DNA of 64,000 nucleotides from Pseudogymnoascus destructans (Eukaryota; Ascomycota; Leotiomycetes; Thelebolales; Thelebolaceae). Made by a program: the position numbers and the translations under genes. This document shows, one piece after another, positions 20,126 through 31,539 of this stretch. Numbering within the stretch: the stretch's first letter is position 1; each line of letters starts with the position of its first letter. The DNA lies in contig NW_020167527.1 of NCBI RefSeq assembly GCF_001641265.1, positions 1,364,001-1,428,000 of the forward strand, given 5' to 3'. The notes beneath the pieces were generated by a model. The model saw only the letters and a program-made list of their open reading frames with translations. It did not search any database and was not told the origin of the DNA.

Positions 20126-20806
20126 GGCATAAAAACGCGACACAACGCGTCGTGTTCACCTCATGTGCTCGTCTTAAAGTATACGTGATACACTGACGCG
20201 GCGTCTAGAATATTTGACTGAAGCTAGACCAAAGCACTTAGAGCACTGATTGGGATCGGCTCGAGGCTGAGAGCAGATGCTGGAAGTAAATTTAAGGGCA
20301 CGAGGCCCTGTTGCTTCACAGAAATGCCTGGGGGTATATTTGCAAGCTCGGCCCCCCCAGTTACTAGCCAAGACAGCCCGGCCGTGAGGTGATTCGGAGC
20401 TCCGCAGCGAGGCCATCTTCGCGCATATTCATTGCCTGTAACCCTGTTTGAAGTTACCGCTTTGCCACAACCAGAAACAACTTCACGCATTGGACGTCTT
20501 CATTCCTCTACCTGCTGAAGGGGGTGACGGATATGCCTGTCTCTGATATAGCCAGCGAGTTTGGGGCTTGCAGTTTTATGGAGAATATATAGGTCTGTTG
20601 TAACTCTCAACGTGAAGCTAACCGGATGGTGACAGGGATAAGCACCGTGACTGTTCTCACAGATTGTCAAAGAATTGAATTACTATACGGCAGACCAGGT
20701 ACCTGGTCGTTCATCATCCTGAAATTCTCCAGGGTGCCGCCTTCAAGTATTGTACAATGCACCCCACTTGATGACCCAACAAGCATCTACCTCGCTCCTA
20801 TCAGGC
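20126..20806. other. Boundary between TE nest and gene core
   Basis: About 680 bp without a recognisable gene or element. Short open frames here show no motif. It includes the 3' flank of the coiled-coil gene. Confidence 0.5.
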
Positions 20807-21808
20807 TCATCGAGCCAGTCCCAGCCCCCCCTGGCCCCCAATCGTCGGCATCGGCGTGGGCGTCGATGTCGGTGTTGGCGTCCCTGTTCCCGTTGTCGTC
20901 GTCTTCGACGTCTCAGTCTTAATCTTCCGCCGCCTTGCCTTCGTGCGCTGCTCCACATCCGCCCACTGCTGCTTCCAATTGATGATACTCTGCGTCAACT
21001 CCTCGTCGTCATTAAACTGCACGTAGTCCAGACCCTGAACCTCGAGCGCGCGCAACTGGAGACGTAAGAAGTTCAGCTCCGATTCCGTGCTCTCATAGTC
21101 TGCATCTCTGCGGCGGTGTTAGTGGCAGTGGTAAGTAGAATAAGGAGGCCAGGGGGGCGTACAACTGCGAGACGTGATCTTCAAGCTCTATCACTCGCTG
21201 TGCTGCTTTTTCAGCTCGCACGACGAGAAGATCATGGATATGCTGCTCACGTCAGATCAAGCCCTCATGCAAGGTAGCAAACAACTCGCCTGTGACTCCT
21301 CCCGCCTCTCCTTCAGCTCCAACACCGTCTTCGTAAGCTGAACCAGCAGCGCTTCCGCCTCCTCCGCCAACAACGCCGACTTTGACGCCGACAACCCATT
21401 CACAGGCCCAGCCCTCGACGGCGCCCTCGACACCTCGAACATCCTACCCGAACTCTTCAAGCCTGGCGACAGCGGTTGCCAAAAGCGCTCCTCCTCCCCT
21501 CCCCTGCTCGCACCGCTTCCCACGCTCGTAAATGACTGGAAACTTGGCTGTTGCCGCAGGACGGGCGATTGCCGCAGAGTGCGCTCCATGCTGTCCGCGT
21601 CGCGATGGAGGAGGGAGACGTCACCATCGCGCAAGTCCTGCGATTGCAGGTGCGTAGTCAGGTCGAGGAGGCGCTGGATGAGCACATCCTTGCTGTCGTG
21701 GGTGAGATCTTCAGTTGCGTCCTGGGAGCGGGGACCTTGGGTGGTGGGGGAGCGCAGTTGCAGGTGCAGGATGGGGAAGTCGCGGATGCCGAGGAAGTGG
21801 AGGCTCAT
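20807..21808 (-). CDS. Coiled-coil protein of unknown function, three exons
   Basis: 299-residue protein; exons 21808-21290, 21242-21163 and 21107-20807. Intron 1 is a GC-AG intron (GCGAGT...CTGAC...GAGCAG, 47 bp); intron 2 is GTACGC...CACTAAC...GCAG (55 bp). Splicing gives an uninterrupted frame, whereas unspliced frames stop. Residues about 140-230 are a long heptad-rich coil (LLAEEAEALLVQLTKTVLEL, then AEKAAQRVIELEDHVSQLDA, then ESELNFLRLQLRALEVQ); the C-terminus is basic followed by a Thr/Pro-rich tail. The N-terminal half is serine-rich and probably disordered. I do not recognise the family; a cytoskeletal or kinetochore adaptor would be possible but is a guess. Confidence 0.75.
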
Positions 21809-22417
21809 TATTGCGGTCGTGCCTTGTGTGGGGGGAGGTGGGTGACTGTGAGGCCCGGATGTCTGTTTTGTGAGTGTGGTATTTCACTTTCTTCCTCTCT
21901 GTGAAGAGGTCTTCTGGTAAGTGCACGGCGTGGAGCTTCTGGCCCCATAATATGCATATAAAGCTAAACCGATTGATCCAATGGTCGGTGGTGATTGTGA
22001 CAATATTCACGGTTTAGACGCGGAAGATTTGATTAAACACTTCTGATACACTGAGAGGAGTACTTTTCTGGTAAAACAAAGACGATTATATTAATACTCA
22101 CAAGCATTGCGAGTGTTGGCTCGTGCAATATCAGGGCAAGTGCATCTGGTGCACATTTGATGTTGTTGATAAAGACAGCGCCAAGACTCGGGGTCCATAT
22201 AACAAACATCACCTCGCCGCCGGTGAAACTATTACCCGCAATCTTATCCAAAAGTTCACCCACCACAGACTGACAGCTGTGAGATGCGTTGGCGTAACAT
22301 CAAAACATTGAAGTGCGATCAGGAGATCTTCTGAATCATCCGTACCCTCCCGAGTATTCCTATTGTCAAAGCGGCAAAAATAACAATTTATATCACAAAA
22401 TACACAAAATAAGCAAA
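21809..22417. other. Divergent intergenic region
   Basis: Shared upstream region of the coiled-coil gene (minus) and the anthranilate synthase gene (plus), about 610 bp. No gene or repeat seen, and no TGASTCA site in it. Confidence 0.5.
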
Positions 22418-24124
22418 ATGGCAGCAGGGGTACGTTGATTGTGATTGTGAGTCAAGACGAGTAACTGACAACCCAATAGGAAGATCTCCAACCTTCCCTG
22501 GAGGTTATTCGGGATGTGCTCGCATATCCCACGAAGGCTTCGCAAGCGCCTAACCTAGTCCCGGTATATGCCCAAATCTCATCCGACCTCATCACACCCT
22601 CCACTGCATATCTCAAGATCTCAGCGAGATCGGAGTCCGACTACTCGTTTCTGTTCGAGAGCGCAGCCGCTGAGCTTCTCGGTCGGTACAGCTTTGTGGG
22701 TGCGGGCCCGAAGAAGATCTTAAAAACCGGAGAAGGCCATGGCCCATCAGTCGACCCATTGCCAGCGCTGGAGGAGGAGCTCGCAAAGTACACAGTTGCG
22801 CATATCCCGGGACTCGTGCTGCCGCCGTTGACTGGAGGGGCAATTGGCTATGTGGGCTATGACTGTGTTCGTTACTTCGAGCCCAAGACTGCGAGGGATA
22901 TGGAAGATGTTCTAAAGGTGCCGGAATCATTATTTATGTTCTTCGACACCATCGTCGCCTTTGACCGCTTCTACGGCGTCATCAAAGTCATTACCTTCCT
23001 GCACGTACCAGACGACCTCTCAAAACTGGAAGTAGAGTACGAGAAGTGCCAAAAAACCATCGCCGAGCTCATCGACGTCCTCCAATCCTCAGACACCCCA
23101 CTACCCCACCAATCACCCATCCTGCTCGACCAAAAATATACCTCCAACATCGGCCAAGCCGGCTACGAATCCCACGTCACCACCCTCAAAAAACACATCC
23201 TCAAAGGCGACATCATCCAAGCCGTGCCCTCCCAGCGCTTCGCCCGCCCCACCACCCTCCACCCATTCAACATCTACCGCCACCTGCGCACCGTCAACCC
23301 CTCCCCTTACCTCTTCTACATTTCCTGCGCCGAGTTCCAGATCGTCGGCGCCTCGCCCGAGCTGCTCGTCAAATCCGAGCTCGGCCGCGTTATCACGCAC
23401 CCCATCGCCGGCACCGTCAAGCGCGGTAAGACGGTCACCGAGGATGAGGCCCTCGCCAACGAGCTGCGCGAGTCCCTCAAGGACCGCGCAGAGCACGTCA
23501 TGCTGGTTGACCTCGCTCGCAACGATATCAACCGCGTGTGCGATCCGCTCACCACCCGCGTTGACCGCCTCATGGCCGTTGAGAAGTTCAGCCACGTCCA
23601 GCATCTCGTCTCGCAGGTGTCGGGTGTCCTACGCCCCGATAAGTCCCGCTTCGATGCTTTCCGTAGCATTTTCCCTGCTGGGACAGTGAGCGGCGCGCCA
23701 AAGGTTATGGCTATGGAGCTTATTGCCGAGCTGGAGAAGGAGAAGCGCGGTGTGTATGCCGGTGCTGTTGGATACTTTGGATACGGCACCTTGGACGCAG
23801 AGGGGAATGAGGTCGAGGGCGCAATGGATACGTGTATTGCGCTGCGCACTATGCTTGTCAAGGACCAAGTTGCGTATCTTCAGGCTGGTGAGTTTGTTTC
23901 CCCCTCCCTTATTTAACGTCTGTATTTATACTAACGGCACAGGCGGTGGCATCGTCTTCGACTCCGACCCATACGACGAGTGGGTAGAGACCATGAACAA
24001 GCTCGGCGCGAGCATGCAGACAATCTCCTCCGGGGAGGACCTCTACGCACGCAGCCAAGACAAGGCAGCCGAGAAGGAAGCTCTCGAGGTGGAGAAGGCG
24101 AAAAGCTCCCGGGGCCCATATTGA
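22418..24124 (+). CDS. trpE: Anthranilate synthase component I
   Basis: First enzyme of tryptophan synthesis: converts chorismate and glutamine-derived ammonia to anthranilate; works with the component II protein in the cytosol. 533 residues, normal length. Exons 22418-22429 (four codons), 22480-23887 and 23943-24124; introns GTACGT...AATAG and GTGAGT...CACAG. N-terminal regulatory domain with SFLFESA (the LLES-type feedback-inhibition motif), then the chorismate-binding domain: NPSPYLFYISC, HPIAGTVKRGKT, DLARNDINRVCDP, FSHVQHLVSQVSG, FPAGTVSGAPKV and YAGAVGYFGY. All catalytic motifs are present. The tiny first exon makes the start visible only after splicing. A Gcn4/CPC1-type TGAGTCA lies in intron 1. 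Equivalent to yeast TRP2. Confidence 0.97.
22448..22454 (+). promoter_or_regulatory. TGAGTCA (Gcn4/CPC1-type) in trpE intron 1
   Basis: A perfect TGASTCA element, the site bound by the cross-pathway control bZIP factor in fungi, sits inside the first intron 30 bp after the start codon. Amino-acid genes are typical targets. Function in an intron is inferred only; a chance 7-mer is possible. Confidence 0.4.
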
Positions 24125-24438
24125 CTTGGCACTCTGAGTAGCTTTTTTAGATAGCACTAATATTATTATGACATGAAGGATAGCTTTTTTGGCAGCAGTG
24201 CCCCATCTTTCGCCCCGCAAATTTGTAAATTTTGAATTCTTTGTCCGTGATTCTATGGTCGTTTTTCGCCCTGTCCCTCCATCCTCCCCACACGTCAAAA
24301 TGCTTGGCAGCAGCCGCAGAAGAAGCCAAAGCAAATCCCTTCCCCGGCCAAAAGAAGCATTTCACAATATTCTGCTCTGATAGCCCTTCTTCTCCCCTCT
24401 AGAACCCCCCATCACCCCACAAAACCACAAAAGCAAGC
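24125..24438. other. Convergent 3' region of trpE and LSM1
   Basis: About 310 bp between convergent genes, containing both 3' ends. No other feature seen. Confidence 0.5.
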
Positions 24439-25188
24439 CTAAAACGTCCCTTCGCCATCCTCCCCCACAAACCCCTCCCCTCTTAACACCCTCCCCCTCT
24501 CCTTCTCCCTCCTCTCCCTCACCTTCCTCTCCCCCGCCACCCGCGCCTGCACCTCCGCCACATCTCCCCTCTCAAAGCCCACTGGCACATCATCATCCTT
24601 ATCGAGGTCCACCTCGCCCAGCAACAACACGTTTTCACCTCTCACCAGAAAGGTCCCTTGCGGCACGTCCGCAAACTGCAGTGGCGGAGAGTGAGTGAAG
24701 AGGCGCTCGGATGTGGATTGGAGGACTAGGTTCGCTGGGGAGTGTTAGTTCATAGGAGCTTGAAGGGTGACGCATGGGAGCTCACCGAACTGGTCCCAGC
24801 TTCTCAACACGCCAATTAGTTTCCTTCCGTCGCGTAGGGCAACCATAAGTTTCTCTGTAAACACACACATATTAGTCTCTCTTCTCTTCCACATCCTTCT
24901 CTGCTCTCCCTCTCTGCCATTTTATCTTCACCCTCAAACGCGCCCCGACCACCCATCGTCCCTCCCCCAAAGCCACCAACGCAGGTGTGACTCACTATCA
25001 GTTAAATCCAGCAGCTGCGCGGCCGTCGTAAACATCTGCGGCGGCAACTGCTGCGGCACCTGCTGGGCTTGCATCGCCTGTCCCAGCGCCGGCGGGGCTG
25101 GGCCGCCCTGTCCCCCAGCCCCAGCGCGCTGCTCGTCGAGACTCGGCGCCTCGAGCGGCGGCGGGGAGTGTGCTTGCGCGTGCGCCAT
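24439..25188 (-). CDS. LSM1: Sm-like protein Lsm1
   Basis: Subunit specific to the cytoplasmic Lsm1-7 ring, which binds the 3' end of deadenylated mRNA and promotes decapping in P-bodies. 185 residues; exons 25188-24996, 24854-24786 and 24734-24439, with introns starting GTGAGT and GTGAGC. Residues 1-55 are a Pro/Gln/Ala-rich leader. The Sm1 motif follows (KKLMVALRDGRKLIGVLRSWDQFANLVLQ), then FADVPQGTFLVRGENVLLLGEVD, the Sm2 motif with RGENV. The tail (about 130-185) is charged, ending GFVGEDGEGTF. LSm8 has similar Sm folds, but the F-x-V-x-x-G-x-F-L-V-R-G-E-N-V-L-L-L-G-E pattern and tail fit Lsm1. Confidence 0.9.
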
Positions 25189-26067
25189 GGTGGGTGTACT
25201 TTTGTTCGGTTTGGAGGGGATTATCGGGTCTGCCAATCCATTGCGTGGGGGGTGTTGGTGGTGGTTGGTTTGGAGGTCGAGAACTGGCTGGGAATGTGAG
25301 GTTGGTGGGGAGGCAGGTTGTGTGGTGTTTGTGCTGGTGGTGAGCGTTATCAGCACGTGGTTTGGGGATATGGGAGGGAGAAAAAATGTTTGGCGCGCAG
25401 TGGCTGGATTTCCGTGGTTTAATTCACAAGCTTGCTGTGGTATTTTAGCTTGGAAGACACGGTTTTGCGATGTCGAGGTGAGTTGTTACAATTGTTAGGG
25501 CTATAAATGATTTTTTTATCTGCCGTTTTCCTTTAATGTCGCCCTGCGCCAATGCTTGCATTCATTCTTCCGTCTTTCTCTTTCTCTGCCCGTAAATCGT
25601 AGTTTAAACACCACTGCCCCACCTCCCAGTTCTATGAATCCGGCCAGAATGGTCTCTGGCCCCAGAAAGTCTTTATAGCAATAAAATAGAATATGCCCAA
25701 CAACGCCGTCGCCAATGCTTCAAATAATGGTCTTGCGCATAATGCCCGTCTAGCCTTTCCCCACCGAGGCGGGTACAAAGACAGCGAGGCAGTGCTCTTC
25801 GTCAGCGTCCAGAGGACACCGGCGGGCGCAATACAGCAAACAGCCACCCCCGTAAGATCAGTAGGTGGAAAATAAAACAGCACGCAGCGCGCAGCGCGCA
25901 AAATGAGGCCCGAGGGCGAGGCAATCGTAGAGGCTCCTAATAGAGCCCCAACGAGAGCCATCACAGGTGTACCCCCCCAGCATCTCCAGCCCACGTCCCC
26001 CGTGTCCTGATATCCGCCCGCGAGCTGCAGAGGACACAGGGGAAGCTAGAGACGCCAGGTCCCCCTG
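25189..26067. other. Intergenic region between LSM1 and the Nudix gene
   Basis: About 880 bp. It holds the LSM1 promoter and the Nudix 3' region. A 120-codon hydrophobic open frame on the minus strand (25632-25994) shows no known motif and is not called as a gene. Confidence 0.45.
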
Positions 26068-26749
26068 CTACCGCTTGACGGTGGAGCGCTTGATGGCCTC
26101 GACGAGCTCCGCGCGAGACTTGAGGGCTTCGAGCGCGTCGACGTAGCTGAACCACTTGCGGCTGCGCTTATGGCTCTCGGGCCACACGCTCTTCTCCTCG
26201 GTGACGGTGGCCTCGTAGAACTGGTACAGGGCCTTGGGCGCGTTCTTTGAGATCTGCTTGGCCGTGCGGGTCTCGGTGATCTTGCCCAGGTCGTAGTCCA
26301 CCTTGCACACTATGCCGGCCTCCTCCCACGCCTCACGCTCCGCCGCCTCGATGCACTCCTCGTCCGTCTCCCAGCCGCCTTTGGGGAGCACCCACTCGGC
26401 CCGCCGCGTCGACTGGATCAGCAGGATGAATGTCTTCTCTTTGTTCGTGGGCACGATGCCAGCGACGAGGCGCTCGCCATTGTCGCTATAGCCTGCGAAA
26501 TCACAAATCGGTCAGCATAATGAACTATAAGACCCATATAGAAACGCAGCTCCCTTGCTAAGCCTGCGCTCGTTTCGTGGGCGAGGCGGTGGCCGCACTT
26601 TGTGGTTTTGGGGTTGTTCACACGACCAGCACAGCGGTGTTCGGCGCACCACCCAACCCACCACAAATTATTTGGCGACTCTCCGCGCTCATGCAGGAAG
26701 GGGCAGTTGGGGACTCACGCTGCTTGTTTCTTCCGACGCGCGACTCCAT
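26068..26749 (-). CDS. Nudix hydrolase, diphosphoinositol-polyphosphate/diadenosine-polyphosphate type
   Basis: 151 residues from exons 26749-26719 and 26492-26068; intron GTGAGT...TTCGCAG. Spliced N-terminus MESRVGRNKQRYSDNGERLV leads into the Nudix fold. The Nudix box GGWETDEECIEAAEREAWEE, followed by AGIV, matches G-x5-E-x7-R-E-x-x-E-E-x-G-hydrophobic with all metal-binding glutamates. Preceding it is ILLIQSTRRAEWVLPKGGWE, the pattern of the yeast Ddp1 / fission yeast Aps1 group, which hydrolyses PP-InsPs and ApnA. Start could also be the in-frame ATG at 26767 (157 residues). Cytosolic, single domain, usual length. Confidence 0.9.
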
Positions 26750-26767
26750 GGAGCGACTTTGCGCCAT

Positions 26768-28731
26768 GGGGCGGATGGACAGGGAGAGCGACACCGCGCT
26801 GGTGCTGCTGGGGCGACGGTGTGTCGATGGGCGAGAGGACGTTTGCCCCAAGAGCGTTTTCGCAGGCAGGGCGGGCAGTTTTATTTTTATTTTTTTTGGG
26901 GGGGGGGGGTTTGCGGGCGGTGCGGTTTGGTCGGGTTTCGCAAGCTTTTAGTGAAGCGACATTGGTGAGCTAAAGTGTGGTAACGAGGGGCGAGCTGGCG
27001 GTTGGAGAGAGACCACGACGAGGGGCAAAGTGGGAGCTGGGGAGAGCCCCGGGGAGTTGGAATTGGCTTTGAGAGGACGGGATGAATGGTATAAATGGAG
27101 GTGGTCGAGTAAGATGATCTGAGCAGGTGGGATTTCGGAATTTCGATTTCTGGGGGCGTGGCGGTGATAATATTTTTTGGGGAGTACTTGAGTATCGTGG
27201 GATGCGATGTGATAGGCAACTAACCAACAAAAGTCTCTCTGGCGTACCCGGCTTCCACAAATGCGGTTCCTATGATGCAATGAAAGGAACTTGGTCGTTT
27301 TTAAAGTGATTATGCGATCAACAAAGATAACCCAAGGATAGGTATTATTGAGTATTGGAATTATTGAAATTCGAGGTGGTGAGCCCGGAGGGGGGGGGGT
27401 GGGGGTCTTGATAATTGACAGAGGGGCGAGTGAACAAGCGGTCTTCTTTGGTTGTCAGTCTTCATGCCTGCCTGCCCGCGTGCTCTACTCGTGTACAAGT
27501 CTAGAATAAAAATAAAATAAAGTCCCCAAAAAACTACGCGGAACTCTAGTCCTAAGGGTACTTTATTTGATGATGAGTACTGTTGTCGGTCGAACAGGTA
27601 AGAAGGGGGAGAAGTTTCTCGTCGGCGAAGGGATATGGGACATTCATCTATATAGGCAATTCTCAACACCCAAAAATGACATGCCCATGCTGAACCATGA
27701 CCAGCTTCCCCACCATCTGCGGCCCAACGAAGACCACGCCTCGCGACGCCTTCTGGGGGAAATCAAAATAAGAAAAAAAAAAGAAATATATCCTGACCAG
27801 CGAACCAGCAAAACACGGCCTGCTTGCCCGGAGCTGATGCTAGATTTCCTATTGTGGAACACTGGGCGACTCCCCTAGAGCAGCTAGGAGCGGGGGGGGA
27901 AGGGACGAGTGAGGGGGGAGGGACGAGTGAGGGGGAAGGGACGAGTGAGGGGGAGGGACGAGTGAGGGGGAAGGGACGAGTGAGGGGAAAGGGACGAGTG
28001 AGGGGGAAGGGGTGAAAAGCGTATGATGATATGCAGTGTCAGTTGAGAAGGCATAGAAGGGTTGGAAGGCTTTGCATCTTGCATTTGTCGTCCATCAATG
28101 GCCATCGCAGGCTGAAGGCAGAAGCCAATCAAGGCAGGAGCTGGTCCGAGTATGACTGGTAGGTCGTTGTCAGTATGATTATCAGTTATGATCGGTATGA
28201 TCTGTAGACCCATCTAGCACTTTTACCACATATCAGGGACCGCCGCCGGCTTTCTTCTGCTGCTTCCATTTCCACTTCTACCCCCCCACTATCCACTATG
28301 ACATGTATTGGGAAGGCCGGCAAGGCACTGTGCAACCTTGCACTACATGAAAAGTACTATACAGCCGCCGCATTTGCCTCCCTGCTTTAGACACTCTAGT
28401 CCGACAGCAAAGACAATATTTGGCGTTAGTAGAACAGTTAGTCCAGGATCATGCATTAAGAAATCGAGAGACTATCAGGGTTCCTCTCGTCTATGTGTCG
28501 CCTCGGCCGAACTGGCCGCGTCGGGGCTCTCGTCGACCATCTTTTGTGATATCAGCCATCCACCGTGCTCTCGGCGCGTCGACGATATCATTCACGGAAG
28601 TAAGCTTACCCACATCACACCCGACACAAAGACGCCGTACCACTCTAATACCTTCTACCTTCTACCTTCTACCTACATTACCCGCACACCCACGGCGAAC
28701 CCCCGCACACCTGTGGATCCAGCAAAAAACA
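26768..28731. other. Long intergenic region with low-complexity blocks
   Basis: About 2 kb without a convincing gene. It contains a T/G homopolymer junction (26883-26910), a G-run at 27392-27402, a minisatellite (27893-28013) and the 5' region of ATE1. Open frames here overlap on all strands and show no motif. Confidence 0.5.
27893..28013 (+). repeat. Minisatellite, 17-18 bp unit
   Basis: About seven head-to-tail copies of GGGACGAGTGAGGGGGAA with small length changes in the G runs. Strong strand asymmetry (no C beyond the GAC). Confidence 0.92.
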
Positions 28732-30798
28732 ATGTCCTCGCCGACCAACTCCAACTCCAGCATCACCACCGTGCCCGAGGCCGTCCTCGGCCCCATAGGT
28801 CAGCCTCTCCAAACCCTAATTCCGCCCCCTGAACGTTGCCTCTCCTCCATTCATTCCAGAACGTGGACACATCCCTTGGATGACGTCCGCCCCTCCCACC
28901 CTCGCGCATACATACCCCGCGGGGCCTGCCGCCGTGGCGGCATGCACGCCATACTTTCAGGATGGCCTGGCCTGGTGCTTCTGGTGCTGGCTGCTGGCTG
29001 CTGGCTGGAGTAGCCCCCGCGCTTCGGCTGTACAGTACTCTAGGTGATGATCTGCTGCGTTTTCTGGCCCCTGGGAAGAAGGCGTGGGAGGCGTGGCGGA
29101 ACCCCCACGCTGGGATGCTGGTCCAGAACACGTCAGACATTCTGTCGTCAGAGGTTCTGTGCCAGCGAGCAGCAGTCACGAGGAGAGTCACGGGATCTAA
29201 CAAGGGATTGTTTCCCAAATTGAGCTTGCTGCTTGTGGAATTATTGCTGATGGGAGACGTCGTGTAGGTTACCACGCGCATTCATGCGGATACTGTAAGA
29301 GCAAGGCCGAGCGTAGGTCTTCGGGTCGCGGGTCTTCAGGAAGTAGGCATTCATCTCCGTTCATCTCTGCTTTCAACGTTAGGTTCCCATTGTCATTTCT
29401 CATCGGAATCTCCGCTCAGTTTTAACTAGTCTGATTCTTATTGGTTTCATTTTCCTACATGCTTCTCTCGCTGTGAAGGAAGCAAAACTCATTCTTCTGA
29501 ACAGGCCCCTCTTACTACGCTTCCTCCAAGCACCTAATCCCCAGGTTCTATGAAGACTTAATATGTAGAGGCTGGAGGCGCTCAGGGACCCTCCTGTACA
29601 AACCTGACCTCAGGAACGCATGTTGTCCCCATTACACCCTAAGGCTGGATGCACCTGAATTCCGAGCCACCAAAGACCAGAGGCAGGCGCAGAACCGCTT
29701 CAACCACTACATCCTCGGCGATGAATACATCAAAGAGACGGCAAGACTACATCCAAAGTCCAAAGCCGAAGCAGCAAGGTACAAGCAGACCTTTGATCTC
29801 CGCGAACGTGTCCACGAGAGCGAGCTATCCTCTCTCCAAGGGCCAACAAAACCCGCCCACGACTTCACAGTCACGCTGGAACCAGACACTTTCACAGAGG
29901 AGAAATACCTCCTCTACGAGAACTACCAACGCATCGTCCACAAAGAAGGACCGGATGACATAGCCCGTCACGGCTTCCGCAACTTCCTCTGCTCTTCAAA
30001 GATAAAGCGCAGCACAGAGACCGTTGACGGCAAAGAGAAGAAACTGGGCTCCTACCACCAATGCTACCGCCTCGATGGCCGCTTGGTAGCCATCGGCGTC
30101 CTGGACCTCCTCCCCAACGCCGTCAGCGCGGTGTACTTCATGTACCATGAAGATCTTCACACGTGGAGCCCTGGAAAGCTCAGTGCGCTCCGCGAAACGG
30201 CTCTGGCGATCGAACAGGGGTGCAGATGGTACATGATGGGCTTCTATATCCACGGCTGCACGAAGATGAAGTATAAAGCCGACTATCACCCTCAGTACAT
30301 CCTGGATCCGGAGAAGTACACATGGGACCTCCTCGATGACGACCTCAAGCTGCGCATGGACGCACGGCGCTATGTCTCTCTCTCCTCTGAAAAAGCACGG
30401 GGTATCCCCGCGCCAACCAAAGAAGAGGCCGAGGCCGCCGCTGCTTCAAGGTCCGTAACCCCCCTTTCCCCATCTTCCCACCTCTCCAGCCCCTAACACC
30501 TCACAGATCCCCCCCTCCCACCAACGACGACGACGACCTCAACCCACTCTCACAAAATATGCCCGGCGCCCTAACCGCCCACGAGCTCGCCACCTTCGAC
30601 CTTGGTTCCCTCCTTCGTCCCTACGGCCGGGGCGCGGTCATAAGGTTCAGGGATATAGAGGGCTGGGAGGGGTATCCGGTGCCGGGGGATGGGAGGACGG
30701 ATGGGGAGCCGGTTATTAAGCAGGCGTTGGGGGATTTGGTAGCGGTTGTGGGGATGGAGTTGGCGGGGAGGTTGGTGGTGGATTTTGCGCAGAGGTAG
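28732..30798 (+). CDS. ATE1: Arginyl-tRNA--protein transferase
   Basis: Transfers arginine from Arg-tRNA to N-terminal Asp, Glu or oxidised Cys of proteins, marking them for the Arg/N-degron pathway; cytosol and nucleus. Model of 449 residues: exons 28732-28798, 29268-29312, 29505-30450 and 30507-30798. The first intron is long (469 bp); the exon 2 donor (GTAGGT) is chosen because it keeps frame. The N-terminal domain has CGYC and later ACCPHYTLR, the cysteines known to bind a metal or Fe-S centre, and GWRRSGTLLYKP. The C-terminal GNAT-like domain has SYHQCYRLDGRLVAIGVLDL, SAVYFMYHED and YIHGCTKMKYKADYHPQYIL. The last exon ends with KQALGDLVAVVGMELAGRLV. Exon 2 limits are the least certain part. 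Confidence 0.92.
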
Positions 30799-31539
30799 GT
30801 GGGGGTTGTGGGATAGGGGATAGAGGGGGCGTATATGGAGATTTGGGTATGGGTTGGTTTTTATACCACGTCGTATTTTGTGTGTACCATGATTAATTTC
30901 TATAGGAACTTTCAAATTATAGATATGGAAGGAACGGTTACCAAGCAAGCCTCAGTCGCAGCTTCCCCGGGGCTTCGAGTTATGTATATGGAAGGTATGA
31001 TTATCAAGCAGGCCTCAGTCGCAGCTTCCCTGGGGATTTCAAGTTGTAGATATGGAAGGAATGATTATCAAGAAAGCCGCGGTCGCGACTTCCTCGGGGA
31101 TTTCTCTATATTTATATATGGAAGGAATAATTATCAAGCAAAGCCCAATCGCAGCTTCCTCAGAACCTCAAATTTGGAGATCGGAAAGAACGGTTATCAA
31201 GCAAAGCCTTGGTCGTAGCTTCCGATATGTTAAAAAATCTGAGGCTATACGTAGCTTGTGAGAATGCCATCTCTGGCCTCGTCCCTATTATTTGGCAGAG
31301 GTTTTACTGTTGAAGCGGCCTCGACTTCATCCCTCCACACATCTGATATCGATCACATCTCAACCTCAGCCTTGCGCTAAAAGGCTGCACCACGCTAACG
31401 AAATAAAGTCCCCAAACAGCCCTTCAACACCTCCTACCCCTCCACCACCACCTCCCAAACGCGTTAATCTACACTCTCCCTCTCACCGACTGCTACATAC
31501 CCCTCTCATCGCGCGCCCACCCCCGCGCAAACCGCCAAC
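30799..31539. other. Intergenic region with 64-bp minisatellite
   Basis: Region between ATE1 and RRP42, mostly filled by the tandem repeat at 30925-31220. The last 250 bp are the RRP42 promoter, C-rich near the start. No other gene seen. Confidence 0.5.
30925..31220 (+). repeat. Minisatellite, ~60-66 bp unit, five diverged copies
   Basis: Five units each starting near ATATGGAAGGAA and containing TTATCAAGCAAAGCC and GTCGCAGCTTCC. Units vary in length by a few bases, and the plus strand stays open across them giving a repeated MEG-I-x-KQ-x-x-AAS peptide. Open reading is probably incidental. Confidence 0.85.

Noticed and set aside
20224..20490. 88-codon minus-strand frame beside the hAT end
   Set aside because: No motif, no partner exon and no homology I can recognise.
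25632..25994. 120-codon hydrophobic open frame near the Nudix gene
   Set aside because: No ATG context, motif or splice support; lies in the likely 3' region of the Nudix gene.
28962..29267. 101-codon open frame inside ATE1 intron 1
   Set aside because: Ends at the intron acceptor region, no motif, and skipping it is required to join the ATE1 N-terminus to CGYC.
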